Assembly (NCBI RefSeq): GCF_003611275.1
Contig: NZ_CP020694.1
Span: 930,001 to 994,000, forward strand
Direction: 5' to 3'
DNA from: Sulfitobacter sp. D7
GTDB taxonomy: Bacteria; Pseudomonadota; Alphaproteobacteria; Rhodobacterales; Rhodobacteraceae
Length of the DNA: 64,000 nucleotides
Positions 17,647-26,725 of the stretch are shown one piece after another. Position numbers and translations under genes: made by a program. How positions within the stretch are numbered: the first letter of the stretch is position 1; the number at the start of each line of letters is the position of its first letter. Under the pieces are notes generated by a model. It saw only the letters and a program-made list of their open reading frames with translations, was not told the DNA's origin and did not search any database.

Positions 17647-20600
17647 ATGGATATCGCACGTCTGTCGATCAACCGCCCGATCTATACTTGGATCATCATG
17701 CTGATCTGTCTTTTGGGCGGCATCTGGGGCTTTGCAACCCTTGGCCGCCTCGAAGACCCGGCTTTTACCATTAAAACCGCCGTGGTCGTGACCCAATACC
17801 CCGGTGCCTCTGCCGAGGAGGTGGCGCTAGAGGTCACCGAACCGCTGGAATCGCAAATCCAGAAGATGTCCGAGATCAAGGACATTCAATCCATGAACCA
17901 GCCCGGTCTGTCGTGGATCACGGTCAATATGCAGGACACCTTTGACGGGTCCGAATTGCCGGAAATCTGGACCAAACTGCGCAACCGCGTGAACGAGGCC
18001 GCCATGCCGAGCGGGGCGACGCAGCCCTATGTGAACGACGGTTTCGGCGACGTTTACGGGCTTTACTACGCCGTCACCGCCGAGGGCTACTCCGATGCCG
18101 AGGTGAACGAGCTGTCCACCTATCTGCGGCGCGAATTGCTGCTGGTCGATGGCGTGTCGGATGTGGCGCTCTCGGGCGTGCCTAATGAGGTGATTTATGT
18201 CGAGCCGCAGCTTGCGCTGAGCACCACGCTTGGCATCCCACCCACGGCAATCGTCGGCGCGGTATCCAGCGCCAATGAGATCGTCGACGGGGGCGCCATT
18301 CAAGACGCAGATGGGCGCACTTTGATCCAGCGGCCCGAAGGATCTGACAGCGTGTCCGAGATTGCGGCGCTGTCGGTGGGGGTGGGCGGTCAGGTCATCA
18401 ACCTTGCCGATGTGACCAATATCTACCGCACCCGCGAAGCCGACCCTGATCTGGTGATCCGCCACAATGGGCAGGAGGCCTTTACCGTCGGTGTGGCCGG
18501 GATCGCGACCGAGAACATCGTCGACATCGGCAAACGGGTCGACGACAAGCTCGCGCAGCTGCGCGAAACGCTGCCCTTGGGCATCTCGATTGAATCGATC
18601 TACCGCCAGCACACGGTCGTCGAAGAGGCGTCAAACGCCTTTTTGCTAAACCTTGCCATGTCCGTTGCCATCGTGGTGGCCGTGCTGGCCGTCTTCATGG
18701 GCTGGCGCGCGGCGATCGTGGTGGGCTCCACCTTGTTGCTGACGGTGGTGGGGACGCTCTTTTTCATGGCGCTCGGCGCGATTGAAATGGAGCGTATCTC
18801 GCTCGGGGCGCTGATCATCGCGATGGGGATGCTTGTCGACAACGCCATCGTTGTGGCCGAGGGGATGCAAATCTCCATGCAGCAGGGCAAAAGCTCTCGC
18901 GATGCGGCGACCGAGGCGGCAAGCAAGACGCAGATCCCGCTTCTGGGGGCGACGGTCATCGGGATCATGGCTTTTGCCGGGATCGGGCTAAGCCCCGATG
19001 CGACGGGTGAATTCCTGTTCTCACTCTTTGCCGTTATTGCGATTTCGCTGCTGCTCTCTTGGCTCTTGGCCATCACTTCCACGCCGCTTTTGGGGCATTA
19101 CTTTTTCAAGCGCGGGGCCGAAGGCGGGGCTGGCGGCTACGACGGGGCGATCTTCAAGGGCTATGCCGCCGTGCTGCGCGCCTCGCTCAAGCTGCGTTGG
19201 CTGGTGATCGTGGCGCTGATTGCCGGGACGGCGGTCTGCTATGCCCTCTTTGGGCAGATCAAGCAGCAGTTCTTCCCCGACAGCAACACACCGCTGTACT
19301 TCGTACACTACAAACTGCCGCAGGGGTCGTCGATCCATCAGACATCCAACGATCTGGCCGTGCTCGAAGACTGGCTGGTCGCGCGGGACAATGTTGAGGA
19401 CGTGACCTCTTACGCAGGGCAGGGGGCGGCGCGTTTCATGCTGACCTATCAGGCCGAAGACCCCAACCCCAGCTACGGGCATCTGATCGTCCGGGTCACC
19501 TCGCTTGACGTGATCCAAGATGAGATGAACGCGCTGGAGGCGTTTGCCGTCGATGCGGTCCCGCAGGGAGAGTTCCGGGCCAAGCGTCTGGCCTTTGGCC
19601 CCGGTGGCGGTGCCCCGATCGAGGTGCGTTTCTCGGGTCGCAATCCCGATGTGCTGCGTGATCTGGCCGATGAAGCCATGGCGCGGATGCAGGCGGCATC
19701 GGACAATATCATCACCCCGCGGCAGGATTGGCGCGAGCGTGAATTGGTGCTGCGTCCGATCTATGCCGAGGAGCGTGCACAGGACGCAGGCATCTCTCGG
19801 ACCGAGATCACGGAGACCCTGAAGTTCGCCACCGAAGGCACCAGCGGGGGGACATTCCGCGAGCGGGATCGTCAGATCCCCATCGTGATCCGCGCCCCGC
19901 AGGATGCCGATCTGGCGCTGACCGATCATGTGATCTATGCGCAAAACACCAACGCGCTGATCCCGATGGAGCAGGTAATCGACGGTTTCCGCTTCGAGCC
20001 GCAGGACACGCTGCTCTACCGCCGCGACCGGGCCGATGTGATCACCGTGGGGGCCGATATCCCGCGCGGTGTCACGGCGGCACAGGTGCAGGCCGAGGTA
20101 CAGGAAACCATCGAAGCGATGGAAATCCCCGAAGGTTATGCCATGGAATGGGGCGGCGAGTTGGAAAGCGCGGGCGAAGCGCAGGCCGCTTTGGGCAAAC
20201 AGTTGCCCTTCAGCATTATCATCATGGTGCTGATCTCGGTCCTGCTGTTCAACGCGCTGAAACAGCCGATCATCATTTGGCTTTTGGTGCCGATGGCGGT
20301 GAACGGCGTCAGCCTTGCGCTGCTCGGGACGGGGTTGCCGTTTACCTTCACCGCGCTTCTGGGGCTGTTGTCGCTCTCGGGGATGTTGATCAAGAATGGC
20401 ATCGTGCTGGTGGAAGAAATCGACCTTACCCGTGCTGCCGATCCGACGATGGAATTGAAGGACGCCATCGTGCTTGCATCGACCTCACGTTTGCGTCCGG
20501 TCTTCCTTGCCGCGGCGACGACCATCCTGGGGATGCTGCCGCTGTTGTCGGATGCCTTCTTTCAGTCCATGGCGGCAACGATCATGGGCGGGCTGGCCTT

Positions 20601-20697
20601 TGCCTCGGTCTTGACCCTGATTGCGGCACCGGTGCTCTACTTCATCTTCTTCAAACGCAGCGCCGCGCGGGAAGCTGAGGCTGCGCGCGCGGCCTAG
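17647..20697 (+). CDS. RND-family efflux pump, inner-membrane permease
   Basis: 1016 residues from the ATG at 17647, four bases after the adaptor stop. An N-terminal helix, a large periplasmic domain and helices 2-6 are repeated in the second half, as in AcrB-type proteins. The helix-4 motif Gly-Met-Leu-Val-Asp-Asn-Ala-Ile-Val carries Asp398, a proton-relay residue. Length and the shorter docking region are closer to the uncharacterised alpha/gammaproteobacterial hydrophobe/amphiphile subgroup than to AcrB itself. Substrate unknown; probably drugs, detergents or metabolites. Confidence 0.92.
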   Translation: MDIARLSINRPIYTWIIMLICLLGGIWGFATLGRLEDPAFTIKTAVVVTQYPGASAEEVALEVTEPLESQIQKMSEIKDIQSMNQPGLSWITVNMQDTFDGSELPEIWTKLRNRVNEAAMPSGATQPYVNDGFGDVYGLYYAVTAEGYSDAEVNELSTYLRRELLLVDGVSDVALSGVPNEVIYVEPQLALSTTLGIPPTAIVGAVSSANEIVDGGAIQDADGRTLIQRPEGSDSVSEIAALSVGVGGQVINLADVTNIYRTREADPDLVIRHNGQEAFTVGVAGIATENIVDIGKRVDDKLAQLRETLPLGISIESIYRQHTVVEEASNAFLLNLAMSVAIVVAVLAVFMGWRAAIVVGSTLLLTVVGTLFFMALGAIEMERISLGALIIAMGMLVDNAIVVAEGMQISMQQGKSSRDAATEAASKTQIPLLGATVIGIMAFAGIGLSPDATGEFLFSLFAVIAISLLLSWLLAITSTPLLGHYFFKRGAEGGAGGYDGAIFKGYAAVLRASLKLRWLVIVALIAGTAVCYALFGQIKQQFFPDSNTPLYFVHYKLPQGSSIHQTSNDLAVLEDWLVARDNVEDVTSYAGQGAARFMLTYQAEDPNPSYGHLIVRVTSLDVIQDEMNALEAFAVDAVPQGEFRAKRLAFGPGGGAPIEVRFSGRNPDVLRDLADEAMARMQAASDNIITPRQDWRERELVLRPIYAEERAQDAGISRTEITETLKFATEGTSGGTFRERDRQIPIVIRAPQDADLALTDHVIYAQNTNALIPMEQVIDGFRFEPQDTLLYRRDRADVITVGADIPRGVTAAQVQAEVQETIEAMEIPEGYAMEWGGELESAGEAQAALGKQLPFSIIIMVLISVLLFNALKQPIIIWLLVPMAVNGVSLALLGTGLPFTFTALLGLLSLSGMLIKNGIVLVEEIDLTRAADPTMELKDAIVLASTSRLRPVFLAAATTILGMLPLLSDAFFQSMAATIMGGLAFASVLTLIAAPVLYFIFFKRSAAREAEAARAA

Positions 20698-20721
20698 CGG
20701 GGTGTGTCGCAGCAATACGAA

Positions 20722-20750
20722 GGGCGCGCCCGGTCACTCTGGGCGCGCCC
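20722..20750 (+). terminator. Terminator after the RND operon
   Basis: GGGCGCGCCC occurs twice, separated by nine bases. Each copy is its own reverse complement, so they pair into a perfect 10-bp stem 24 bases after the pump stop. TTGGG follows rather than a long T-run. Confidence 0.65.
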
Positions 20751-20887
20751 TTGGGCGTACCCGCGGGTGGTAAAAATTCCGCGCCGCCGTGCAATCCTTC
20801 CTTGGTTTCGCAAAAATGCCAGCTACCTTACCATTTTCAAACGGCGCGTCGCCGTGTCTGGCCATTGTTTCAAGGAGTTCTCCGCCC

Positions 20888-21802
20888 ATGGGTCCCCGCA
20901 TTCTTTCTACCGCTGCCGCCGCTGGTCTTGCCGCCGCTCTGGCCTCTGCCGCCTCTGCCGAGATCACCGTTTCGTCCAAGATCGACACCGAAGGCGGTCT
21001 CTTGGGCAATGTCATCGCACTGGCGCTCGAAGATGCGGGCCTGCCGGTTGAACGCCGTCTGCAACTGGGCGGCACACAGGTGGTACGCGAAGCGATCCTG
21101 TCGGATCAGATCGACATTTACCCCGAATACACCGGCAACGCGGCCTTCTTCTTTAACGAAGCGGAAAGCGATGTCTGGAAAGATGCGGCCAAGGCCCATG
21201 CCCGCGCCAAGGAATTGGACGGCGGTGAGAATAACGTCACATGGCTCGATTCCGCCCCGGCCAACAACACTTGGGCCATCGCCGTGACCGGCCCGCTGGC
21301 CGAGGAAAACAACCTCACCACCATGTCCGATTTCGGCGCATGGGTGGTCGAGGGCGGTGAGGTGAAGCTTGCCGCCTCGACCGAGTTCGTGTCCTCCCCG
21401 GCCGTGCTGCCCGCGATGCAAGAGACCTATGGTTTCTCGTTGACCCAAGACCAGACCGTGATCCTGTCGGGCGGTGACACGGCGGCGACCATTCAGGCGG
21501 CGGCGCGTGGCACATCGGGCGTGAACGCGGCGATGGTCTATGGCACCGATGGCGGTGTCGGTGCGACCGGCCTTGTGGTGATGGAAGACGACAAGGGCGT
21601 GCAGCCTGTTTATGAGCCCGCGCCCATCGTCCGCGCCGAAGTGCTGGAGGAATACCCCCAGATCGCCGAGGTGCTGAACCCGATCTTCGCCGGGCTCGAC
21701 ATGGCGACCCTGCAAAAGCTTAACGGTCGCATTCAGGTCGGCGGGGAGCCAGCCGAGGCGGTGGCCCGCGCTTATCTGACCGAGACCGGGGTGCTGGACT
21801 GA
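20888..21802 (+). CDS. Osmoprotectant/betaine ABC transporter substrate-binding protein (OsmF/OpuC type)
   Basis: 304 residues. ATG at 20888 is preceded by AAGGAG and begins a signal peptide ending near residue 24 (Ala-Ser-Ala); a longer open frame from 20789 covers only intergenic DNA. The Asp-Ile-Tyr-Pro-Glu-Tyr-Thr-Gly at about 76-83 is a hallmark of OpuAC/OsmF-type glycine betaine and choline binding proteins. It is the first of four transporter genes and would capture quaternary amines in the periplasm. Ligand specificity is not established. Confidence 0.87.
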   Translation: MGPRILSTAAAAGLAAALASAASAEITVSSKIDTEGGLLGNVIALALEDAGLPVERRLQLGGTQVVREAILSDQIDIYPEYTGNAAFFFNEAESDVWKDAAKAHARAKELDGGENNVTWLDSAPANNTWAIAVTGPLAEENNLTTMSDFGAWVVEGGEVKLAASTEFVSSPAVLPAMQETYGFSLTQDQTVILSGGDTAATIQAAARGTSGVNAAMVYGTDGGVGATGLVVMEDDKGVQPVYEPAPIVRAEVLEEYPQIAEVLNPIFAGLDMATLQKLNGRIQVGGEPAEAVARAYLTETGVLD

Positions 21803-21819
21803 TCTCCGCCACGCGGACA

Positions 21820-22986
21820 TTGACCGGCCCCGGCGCAGGGTTTTCTGCGCCGGGGCTTTTGTTCGCCGTGCTGGGCGCGGCGGCGCTGTTGACCCCCTTC
21901 ATGACGCTGGCGGCCAACCGCATCGTCGCGGGCGAGGGGGTGATGGCATGGGGCGTGGCCTCTTTGCCGGTGGTGCTACCCGGACTTGCTGCAATTGCCG
22001 CAGGGCTGGTCATGGGGCTGCCTGCGGGTCGCAATAGCCTGCGTATCGGCGGCGCGGTTTCGGGCTTGGGCGGGCTGCTTTGGCTGCTGACCCAAGGCGC
22101 GTCCGGCCTGCTGGCCGGGGCGGGTGAATATGCGCGTGTGTCGCCTTCGGTAGGGTTCTGGTGCCTGCTGGTTGTTTTCATGTTGCTCATGGCCGATGCG
22201 CTGGCCGCGATGGCACCGGGGCCGCTGATGCGCGGCGGCGTTCTGGCGGCGGTGCTCGCGGTGCTGGGCGCGATCTTGTGGTCGGGCGCGCTGTCTGATC
22301 TGTCGGTCATGCAGGAATACGCCAGCCGTGCGGATGCTTTCGGGCGGGAATTCTTGCGTCATCTCGGGCTGGCCTTCGGCTCGCTTGCCGCCGCAGCGGT
22401 AATTGGCTTCCCGCTTGGGGTGCTGTGCCACCGCCTTGCCAGTCTGCGCGGTGCCACCTTGCCGGTGCTGAGCTTTTTGCAAACCATCCCTTCGCTTGCC
22501 ATGTTCGGCTTGATGATCCCGATCCTCGGCTGGGTTGGGGCGAACTTGCCCGGCGCGCGGGCGCTTGGCATTGCGGGCATCGGCTTTGCGCCCGCCTTTC
22601 TCGCACTGGTGCTTTATTCGCTGCTGCCCGTGGTCGGCAACACGGTTGCGGGGCTCGCATCCGCCCCGCCAGCCGCGCTTGAGGCCGCGCGGGGCATGGG
22701 GATGACGCCGCTGCAGCGTCTGTTGCGGGTAGAGTTGCCGCTGGGCCTGCCGATCATCCTGACCGGGCTGCGCATCGTATTGGTGCAGAACATCGGGCTG
22801 GCGGTCATCGCCGGGCTGATCGGCGGCGGCGGGTTCGGCACGTTCGTCTTCCAAGGGCTGAACCAGACCGCGACCGATCTGATCCTGCTGGGTGCTTTGC
22901 CGACCGTGGTGCTGGCGCTTACGGCAGCCATCGTGATGGACATATTGGTCGAACTGACCCGCAAGACCCCAAAGGACAGCACATGA
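21820..22986 (+). CDS. Osmoprotectant ABC transporter permease (YehY-like, long form)
   Basis: 388 residues from a TTG start at 21820, 18 bases after the binding protein. The N-terminal ~165 residues add extra membrane helices and the C-terminal ~200 residues are the ABC permease domain, with the Glu-Ala-Ala-Arg-Gly-Met-Gly coupling loop near 287-293. The length and extra helices match E. coli YehY (OsmY-type osmoprotectant permease). The TTG start is uncertain because no ATG or GTG is well placed. Confidence 0.85.
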   Translation: MTGPGAGFSAPGLLFAVLGAAALLTPFMTLAANRIVAGEGVMAWGVASLPVVLPGLAAIAAGLVMGLPAGRNSLRIGGAVSGLGGLLWLLTQGASGLLAGAGEYARVSPSVGFWCLLVVFMLLMADALAAMAPGPLMRGGVLAAVLAVLGAILWSGALSDLSVMQEYASRADAFGREFLRHLGLAFGSLAAAAVIGFPLGVLCHRLASLRGATLPVLSFLQTIPSLAMFGLMIPILGWVGANLPGARALGIAGIGFAPAFLALVLYSLLPVVGNTVAGLASAPPAALEAARGMGMTPLQRLLRVELPLGLPIILTGLRIVLVQNIGLAVIAGLIGGGGFGTFVFQGLNQTATDLILLGALPTVVLALTAAIVMDILVELTRKTPKDST

Positions 22987-23918
22987 TCGAGATCGACCGC
23001 ATTACCAAGACCTATGGCGATATCCGGGCGGTGGATTCCGTGTCGATGACGGTTGAGACGGGCACGATCACGGTGATCGTCGGCACCTCTGGGTCAGGGA
23101 AAACGACGCTTTTGCGGATGATCAATCGGCTAGAGGAGCCGACCTCGGGGGAGGTGCGGATCAACGGGGAGTCCACCCTTTCGGTCAAGCCGCATATCCT
23201 GCGGCGGCGGATTGGATATGCCATCCAAGGGCACGGGCTGTTCCCGCATCACACCGTGGGGCGCAACATCGGCGCGGTGCCGCAACTGCTGGGCTGGCCG
23301 CGCGACAAGATCGCGGCGCGGGTGGATGAACTGCTGGCGCTATTCTCGATGGACCCTGCGCAATTCCGCGACCGCTATCCGGCGGAACTGTCGGGCGGGC
23401 AGCAACAGCGTGTCGGTGTGGCGCGGGCCTTGGCCTCGCGGCCCGATCTTTTGTTGATGGACGAACCCTTTGGCGCGCTGGACCCGATCATTCGCACCCG
23501 CGCGCAAGAAGACCTGCGGCACATCCAGCAGCGGCTTGGCTCGACCATCATGCTGGTGACCCACGACATGGAAGAGGCGATCCGGCTCGGTGACCGGGTG
23601 GCGGTGATGGACGGGGGGCATCTGGTGCAGCACGGCACCCCCGCCGAGATCATCGCCGATCCTGCGACGGATTTCGTCGCGGATATGGTCGGCGATGTGG
23701 AGCGGCCCTTGCGCCTGCTCTCTCTAATCCCCGTGGCTGATTTGGTCGAAGAAGGCACCGCCGAGGGCATACCGCTGGCTGCCGACGCCAGCCTGCGCGA
23801 CGCGCTCTCGGCCTGTCTGTGGTCGGGGCGTGGGGCGGTGCCGGTCGCGAGAGATGGCGTGCCATTGGGCCGCGTGACGCTGGATGCGATCCGCGCGCGG
23901 GCCGGACAGCACGCATGA
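22983..23918 (+). CDS. Osmoprotectant ABC transporter ATP-binding protein
   Basis: 311 residues. Walker A Gly-Thr-Ser-Gly-Ser-Gly-Lys-Thr-Thr at about 34-42, signature Leu-Ser-Gly-Gly-Gln-Gln-Gln near 136-142, Walker B Leu-Leu-Leu-Met-Asp-Glu-Pro near 155-161 and a switch His near 194. The ~70-residue C-terminal extension resembles the CBS region of OpuA/ProV-type ATPases but is short. It overlaps the upstream permease by four bases and the downstream permease by four bases, so the operon is tightly coupled. Confidence 0.9.
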   Translation: MIEIDRITKTYGDIRAVDSVSMTVETGTITVIVGTSGSGKTTLLRMINRLEEPTSGEVRINGESTLSVKPHILRRRIGYAIQGHGLFPHHTVGRNIGAVPQLLGWPRDKIAARVDELLALFSMDPAQFRDRYPAELSGGQQQRVGVARALASRPDLLLMDEPFGALDPIIRTRAQEDLRHIQQRLGSTIMLVTHDMEEAIRLGDRVAVMDGGHLVQHGTPAEIIADPATDFVADMVGDVERPLRLLSLIPVADLVEEGTAEGIPLAADASLRDALSACLWSGRGAVPVARDGVPLGRVTLDAIRARAGQHA

Positions 23919-24649
23919 GGATCGGGTGGATCCTGCGGCCCTTTTTGGTGGCGGTATTGCTGGCTTTGGTCCTGCGGCCTGAGTGGTTCACGCCGCTGCT
24001 TGCGCCCTTGGCGCCGGCAAATGGTCCGGTGATCTACACGCGCGCCTCGCTTTTGTCGCTCTCGCTGAGCCATCTGGCGCTGGTCGCGATGGCCTCGGCT
24101 GCGGCGACGGTGGTGGCGGTGACGTTGGCGATCCTTGTGACCCGGCCTGCGGGCGCGGCGTTCCGCCCGCTGTCTCGCACCATCACCAACATGGGGCAGA
24201 CCTTTCCGCCCGTCGCTGTTCTGGCACTGGCCGTTCCCGCTTTGGGCTTTGGCGCCGGGCCAACGCTGGTGGCGCTCTTTCTTTATGGGCTTCTCCCGAT
24301 TTTTGAGAACGCGGTGACGGGGCTGACCAATCTGCCGCCCGCAACGATGGAGGCCGCGCGCGGCATCGGGCTGAGCCGTTGGCAACGGCTCTGGCGGGTG
24401 GAACTGCCGCTTGCCCTGCCGGTGACGCTGACGGGCATCCGGCTGTCGGTGGTCATCGCACTTGGCACGGCGACCATCGGCTCGACCGTGGCGGCGCGGA
24501 CCTTGGGTGAGGTGATCATCGCGGGGCTGCTGACGAATAACACCGCTTTCGTGGTGCAAGGCGGGCTGGCGGTGGGGCTGTTTGCGGTGCTGATCTATGA
24601 CGCGATGGTGCAGCTTGAAACGCGGCTGGCGCGGCGCATGGGCGGCTAA
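23915..24649 (+). CDS. Osmoprotectant ABC transporter permease (YehW-like, short form)
   Basis: 244 residues. The ATG at 23915 overlaps the ATPase stop (ATGA); a longer frame from 23819 would overlap the ATPase gene by 100 bases. About six membrane helices, with the coupling motif Glu-Ala-Ala-Arg-Gly-Ile-Gly near 147-153. Together with the preceding permease it would form a heterodimeric channel, as in the YehWXYZ (OsmU) importer. Confidence 0.88.
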   Translation: MRIGWILRPFLVAVLLALVLRPEWFTPLLAPLAPANGPVIYTRASLLSLSLSHLALVAMASAAATVVAVTLAILVTRPAGAAFRPLSRTITNMGQTFPPVAVLALAVPALGFGAGPTLVALFLYGLLPIFENAVTGLTNLPPATMEAARGIGLSRWQRLWRVELPLALPVTLTGIRLSVVIALGTATIGSTVAARTLGEVIIAGLLTNNTAFVVQGGLAVGLFAVLIYDAMVQLETRLARRMGG

Positions 24650-24652
24650 GGC

Positions 24653-25348
24653 TCAGCCCCCGTTCGCGACGATGATCTGCTGGGCCAAATCCTCCAGATC
24701 GTCCGAGAGGTAGTGCGGCTGCGGCACGTTTTCGGTCTCGATCAGGTTGTTGTTGGGGCGGGTCAGAAAAGCCCCCTTACAGCCCGCCGCCTGCGCGCCG
24801 ATGGTGTCCCACAGATGGCAGGCCACCATGCAAAGGTCATCGGTCTGTAGGTCCAATGCATCGGCCACCATCTGGTAGGTTGCCGGATGGGGTTTGAATT
24901 TTTCCACCTCATCAACGCTAAAGCTGCGGTCGAAGAAGTCAGCGATGCCGGCTTTCTCCAAAGGTGTCGGCGCGGGAGAGGGGGGCGAGTTGGTCAGCGT
25001 GACCAGCCGGAAACCTGCTTCGCGCAGCTTGCGCAGGGCGGGGGCGACATCCGGATGGGCGGGCATGGAGCCGATGAGAGATTTTAACTCGGCCACGTCC
25101 TCATCACTGATCGTCCCGCCCTTGTTTGCGCCGACCATCTGCAAGACACCCCCCGCCAGCGCACCGAAGGGGGCATAGCGTCCCGAGAGGGTCATGGTCT
25201 GGGAATAGAGGATCAACTCGGCAAACCATTCGCGCAGGACCGAGGCGTCGCCGAACACCCGCGCGAACAGCGGCTCAAGCGTCGTGATGTCGAGCAGGGT
25301 TTCGTTCACGTCGAAGACGATTGTAGAGACGGGCTTTTGATCGGGCAT
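24653..25348 (-). CDS. Haloacid dehalogenase type II-like hydrolase (HAD superfamily)
   Basis: 231 residues. Start at 25348 is supported by GAAGGA upstream; an in-frame ATG at 25366 lacks this. Nucleophile Asp13 lies in Phe-Asp-Val-Asn-Glu-Thr-Leu, the type II dehalogenase variant of the HAD motif I. Motif II Ser/Thr (Thr-Asn-Ser) is near 119-121 and Lys (Phe-Lys-Pro-His) near 152. L-2-haloacid dehalogenases hydrolyse 2-halo acids to hydroxy acids. A general phosphatase or other HAD activity cannot be ruled out. Confidence 0.85.
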   Translation of the reverse strand: MPDQKPVSTIVFDVNETLLDITTLEPLFARVFGDASVLREWFAELILYSQTMTLSGRYAPFGALAGGVLQMVGANKGGTISDEDVAELKSLIGSMPAHPDVAPALRKLREAGFRLVTLTNSPPSPAPTPLEKAGIADFFDRSFSVDEVEKFKPHPATYQMVADALDLQTDDLCMVACHLWDTIGAQAAGCKGAFLTRPNNNLIETENVPQPHYLSDDLEDLAQQIIVANGG

Positions 25349-25420
25349 GGGGGTCCTTCCTGTCACGGCGGGCGATGCGCCCGGTCATTGTGAAGAAACC
25401 CCCAGCCCTGTCAAAAGGTT

Positions 25421-26725
25421 TCAGACCCCCAAGCGGTCCCGCAGCCCGTACCACCATGAGCCCATCACCGAATAGGGCACGCGCAACATGCGCCCGCCGG
25501 GGAAGGGGAACCACGGCACATTGGCGAAGACATCAAAGCGGGTCAGATCGCCGTCGATCGCTTCCGAAAGGATGCGCCCGAAGGTATGTGAACCGGTGAC
25601 GCCATGGCCGCTGTAGCCGTGCGCGAAATAGGTGTTGTCGCCGATCCGGCCCATCTGCGGAACACGGCTGAAGGACAGGGCAAAATTGCCGCTCCATGCA
25701 TAGTCGATCTTCACGTCTTTGAGTTGGGGGAAGACCTTGTCCATGTTCCGTTTGAGCTTGGCCTTGATGTCGCGCGGGTCAGCGCCGCCATAGACGGTGC
25801 CGCCACCGAAAAGCATGCGTTTGTCGCCCGACAGTCGGTAATAATCGAGGATATAGCGGATGTCTTCGACGCAGGCGTCGGTGGGAAGCAGCGCGTGGGC
25901 TTGTGCCTCGCTCAGCGGTTCGGTTGCCATGACTTGGGTCGAGACGGGCATCACGCGCGGGGTCAGCGTGGGCACCACATGGCCAAGGTAGGCATTGCCG
26001 CAGAGCACCAGCGTCTTGCAGGTCATTGTGCCCTTGGCGGTTCTGACCACGGGGCGTGAGGCGTCGTGATCGACATCCGTCACGGGGGACATCTCATAGA
26101 TCGTGCCGCCGTTTTTCTCAAACGCTGCCGCCTCACCGAGGGCGAGGTTGAGCGGGTGCATATGGCCGCCCGAATGGTCGATCAGCCCGCCTTCATAGAG
26201 GTCGGAATTGATGTGGGCGCGCAACTGGTCCTTGTCCAGCATCTCTTGATTGTCGATGCCGTAGCTTTGCCAGAGCTTCTGCCGCTCTTCCAACTCGCGC
26301 ATATGCGCAGGCGTGAGCCCGGTGAAGATGTTCTTTTCCTTGAGGTCGCATTTGATGTCATAGGTGCGGACCCGCTCGCGGATGATCTCGCCACCCTCTT
26401 GCACGAGGCCTGCCACGAAAGTCGCCGTGTCCTGACCGTAGCGGCGCTTGATCGTTTGCAGGCTGGCGTTCAGCCCGTTGACGATCTGCCCGCCGTTGCG
26501 GCCCGAGGCCCCCCAGCCGACGCGCGCGCCTTCGATGATGGCGACTTTATAGCCCTTTTCGGCCAGATGCAGACCCGTCGACAGGCCGCTATAACCCGCG
26601 CCGACGATGCAAACGTCGATGTCGTGATCGCCCCGCAATTCTGGGCGCTCAGGCGAGGGATTAGCCGAGGCCGCGTAGTAGCTTGACGTATGGCTGCCGT
26701 CACCGGCGTAGGGGGGACGAGACAT
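25421..26725 (-). CDS. FAD-dependent amine oxidoreductase, PuuB-like (gamma-glutamylputrescine oxidase type)
   Basis: 434 residues. Dinucleotide motif Gly-Ala-Gly-Tyr-Ser-Gly at 42-47, and the Gly-Arg-Asn-Gly-Gly-Gln signature near 74-79, as in DAO-family enzymes such as PuuB. The ATG overlaps the stop of the glutamine-synthetase-like gene upstream. In the Puu pathway the synthetase glutamylates putrescine and PuuB oxidises the adduct. The pairing seen here supports a polyamine or other amine catabolic role, but the substrate is inferred. Confidence 0.85.
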   Translation of the reverse strand: MSRPPYAGDGSHTSSYYAASANPSPERPELRGDHDIDVCIVGAGYSGLSTGLHLAEKGYKVAIIEGARVGWGASGRNGGQIVNGLNASLQTIKRRYGQDTATFVAGLVQEGGEIIRERVRTYDIKCDLKEKNIFTGLTPAHMRELEERQKLWQSYGIDNQEMLDKDQLRAHINSDLYEGGLIDHSGGHMHPLNLALGEAAAFEKNGGTIYEMSPVTDVDHDASRPVVRTAKGTMTCKTLVLCGNAYLGHVVPTLTPRVMPVSTQVMATEPLSEAQAHALLPTDACVEDIRYILDYYRLSGDKRMLFGGGTVYGGADPRDIKAKLKRNMDKVFPQLKDVKIDYAWSGNFALSFSRVPQMGRIGDNTYFAHGYSGHGVTGSHTFGRILSEAIDGDLTRFDVFANVPWFPFPGGRMLRVPYSVMGSWWYGLRDRLGV

